Shown one piece after another: positions 5,443 through 5,600 of a stretch of DNA of 5,600 nt. The notes below the pieces were generated by a model. The model was not told where the DNA came from, did not search any database, and saw only the letters and a list, made by a program, of their open reading frames with translations. Numbering within the stretch: the stretch's first letter is position 1; each line of letters starts with the position of its first letter. This DNA comes from an uncultured Blautia sp. (GTDB taxonomy: Bacteria > Bacillota > Clostridia > Lachnospirales > Lachnospiraceae). The position numbers were made by a program, and so were the translations under genes. The DNA lies in NCBI GenBank assembly GCA_946538475.1, contig CAMNGN010000127.1, positions 1-5,600 of the forward strand, written 5' to 3'.

Positions 5443-5600
5443 TTACTTAAACAATTCGTAGATCTCATCCACGCTCTTGTGGAGGATCTCTTCGACCGCT
5501 TCCTCGGACTCGCAGGTTGTCGCTATTTTGCCCAGGGTCTCAACATGGTCGTCACCGGCGGATGCAACTGCGATAACCAGTTTGACGATCTCGCCATCGC
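5443..5600 (-). CDS. PTS sugar transporter EIIA, fructose/mannitol family (C-terminal part only)
   Basis: Only the last 51 residues are in the window; the rest, including the phosphorylated histidine, lies beyond the right edge. EIIA takes phosphate from HPr and passes it to EIIB during uptake and phosphorylation of a sugar; it is cytosolic or the soluble domain of a larger EII protein. The visible part has the hydrophobic strand IVKLVIAVAS, then AGDDHVETLGKIA, and a final helical stretch EEAVEEILHKSVDEIYELF ending in TAA. The pattern of a hydrophobic strand, D/E-H-x-x-x-L-x-x-(I/L)-A and a 'x-x-x-I-L-x-x-x-(S/T)-x-x-E-I' end is typical of the EIIA type-2 (fructose) domain. It precedes the reductase gene on the same strand and is probably co-transcribed with it. 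Sugar specificity cannot be read from this part. Confidence 0.75.
   Translation of the reverse strand, partial: DGEIVKLVIAVASAGDDHVETLGKIATTCESEEAVEEILHKSVDEIYELFK

Noticed and set aside
1..5600. Mobile elements, CRISPR arrays, tRNA/rRNA genes, toxin-antitoxin or defence genes
   Set aside because: No spaced direct repeats of CRISPR type, no transposase motifs, no inverted terminal repeats with target duplications, and no tRNA-like or rRNA-like sequence were seen.

Overview
The window looks like ordinary chromosomal DNA from an anaerobic Firmicute, most likely class Clostridia and probably near Lachnospiraceae. The signs are strong AGGAGG-type ribosome binding sites, a tetrahydrofolate (THF) riboswitch in front of a FolT-type folate transporter gene, a short class II aldolase, and a PTS-linked sugar-phosphate dehydrogenase. 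GC content is moderate, with AT-rich promoters. The genus cannot be read from the sequence.

Layout, left to right. (1) Positions 1-515, minus strand: folT, the substrate-binding subunit of a folate ECF transporter, cut by the left edge near its C-terminus. Its leader (about 516-747) carries a THF riboswitch aptamer at 579-709. (2) Positions 870-2375, minus strand: guaB, IMP dehydrogenase, of the form known from the protozoan Tritrichomonas foetus. (3) Positions 2376-2881: a divergent intergenic region of about 500 bp with no convincing gene. It holds the guaB promoter and structured leader, an 11-bp-phased CATAT repeat and the fba promoter and leader hairpin. (4) Positions 2882-3745, plus strand: fba, class II fructose-1,6-bisphosphate aldolase. 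(5) Positions 3746-4039: convergent intergenic region with two hairpins, the second a clear intrinsic terminator, and a possible gene remnant on the minus strand. (6) Positions 4040-5302, minus strand: a sorE-like L-sorbose-1-phosphate reductase. (7) Positions 5443-5600, minus strand: the C-terminus of a fructose-family PTS EIIA, cut by the right edge.

How the genes work together: the EIIA and the reductase are probably one sugar operon, in which the PTS imports and phosphorylates a ketose or polyol and the reductase interconverts L-sorbose 1-phosphate and D-glucitol 6-phosphate. That product can be oxidised to fructose 6-phosphate and enter glycolysis, where fba acts. guaB (guanine nucleotide synthesis) and folT (folate uptake, needed for purine synthesis) are neighbours with related metabolic roles, but each appears to have its own control.

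I found no transposon, CRISPR array, phage gene, tRNA, rRNA or defence system. The points most worth a second look are the protozoan-type IMP dehydrogenase, the THF riboswitch with an extra arm and a readable switching mechanism, the phased repeat upstream of guaB, and the small orphan reading frame after the reductase.
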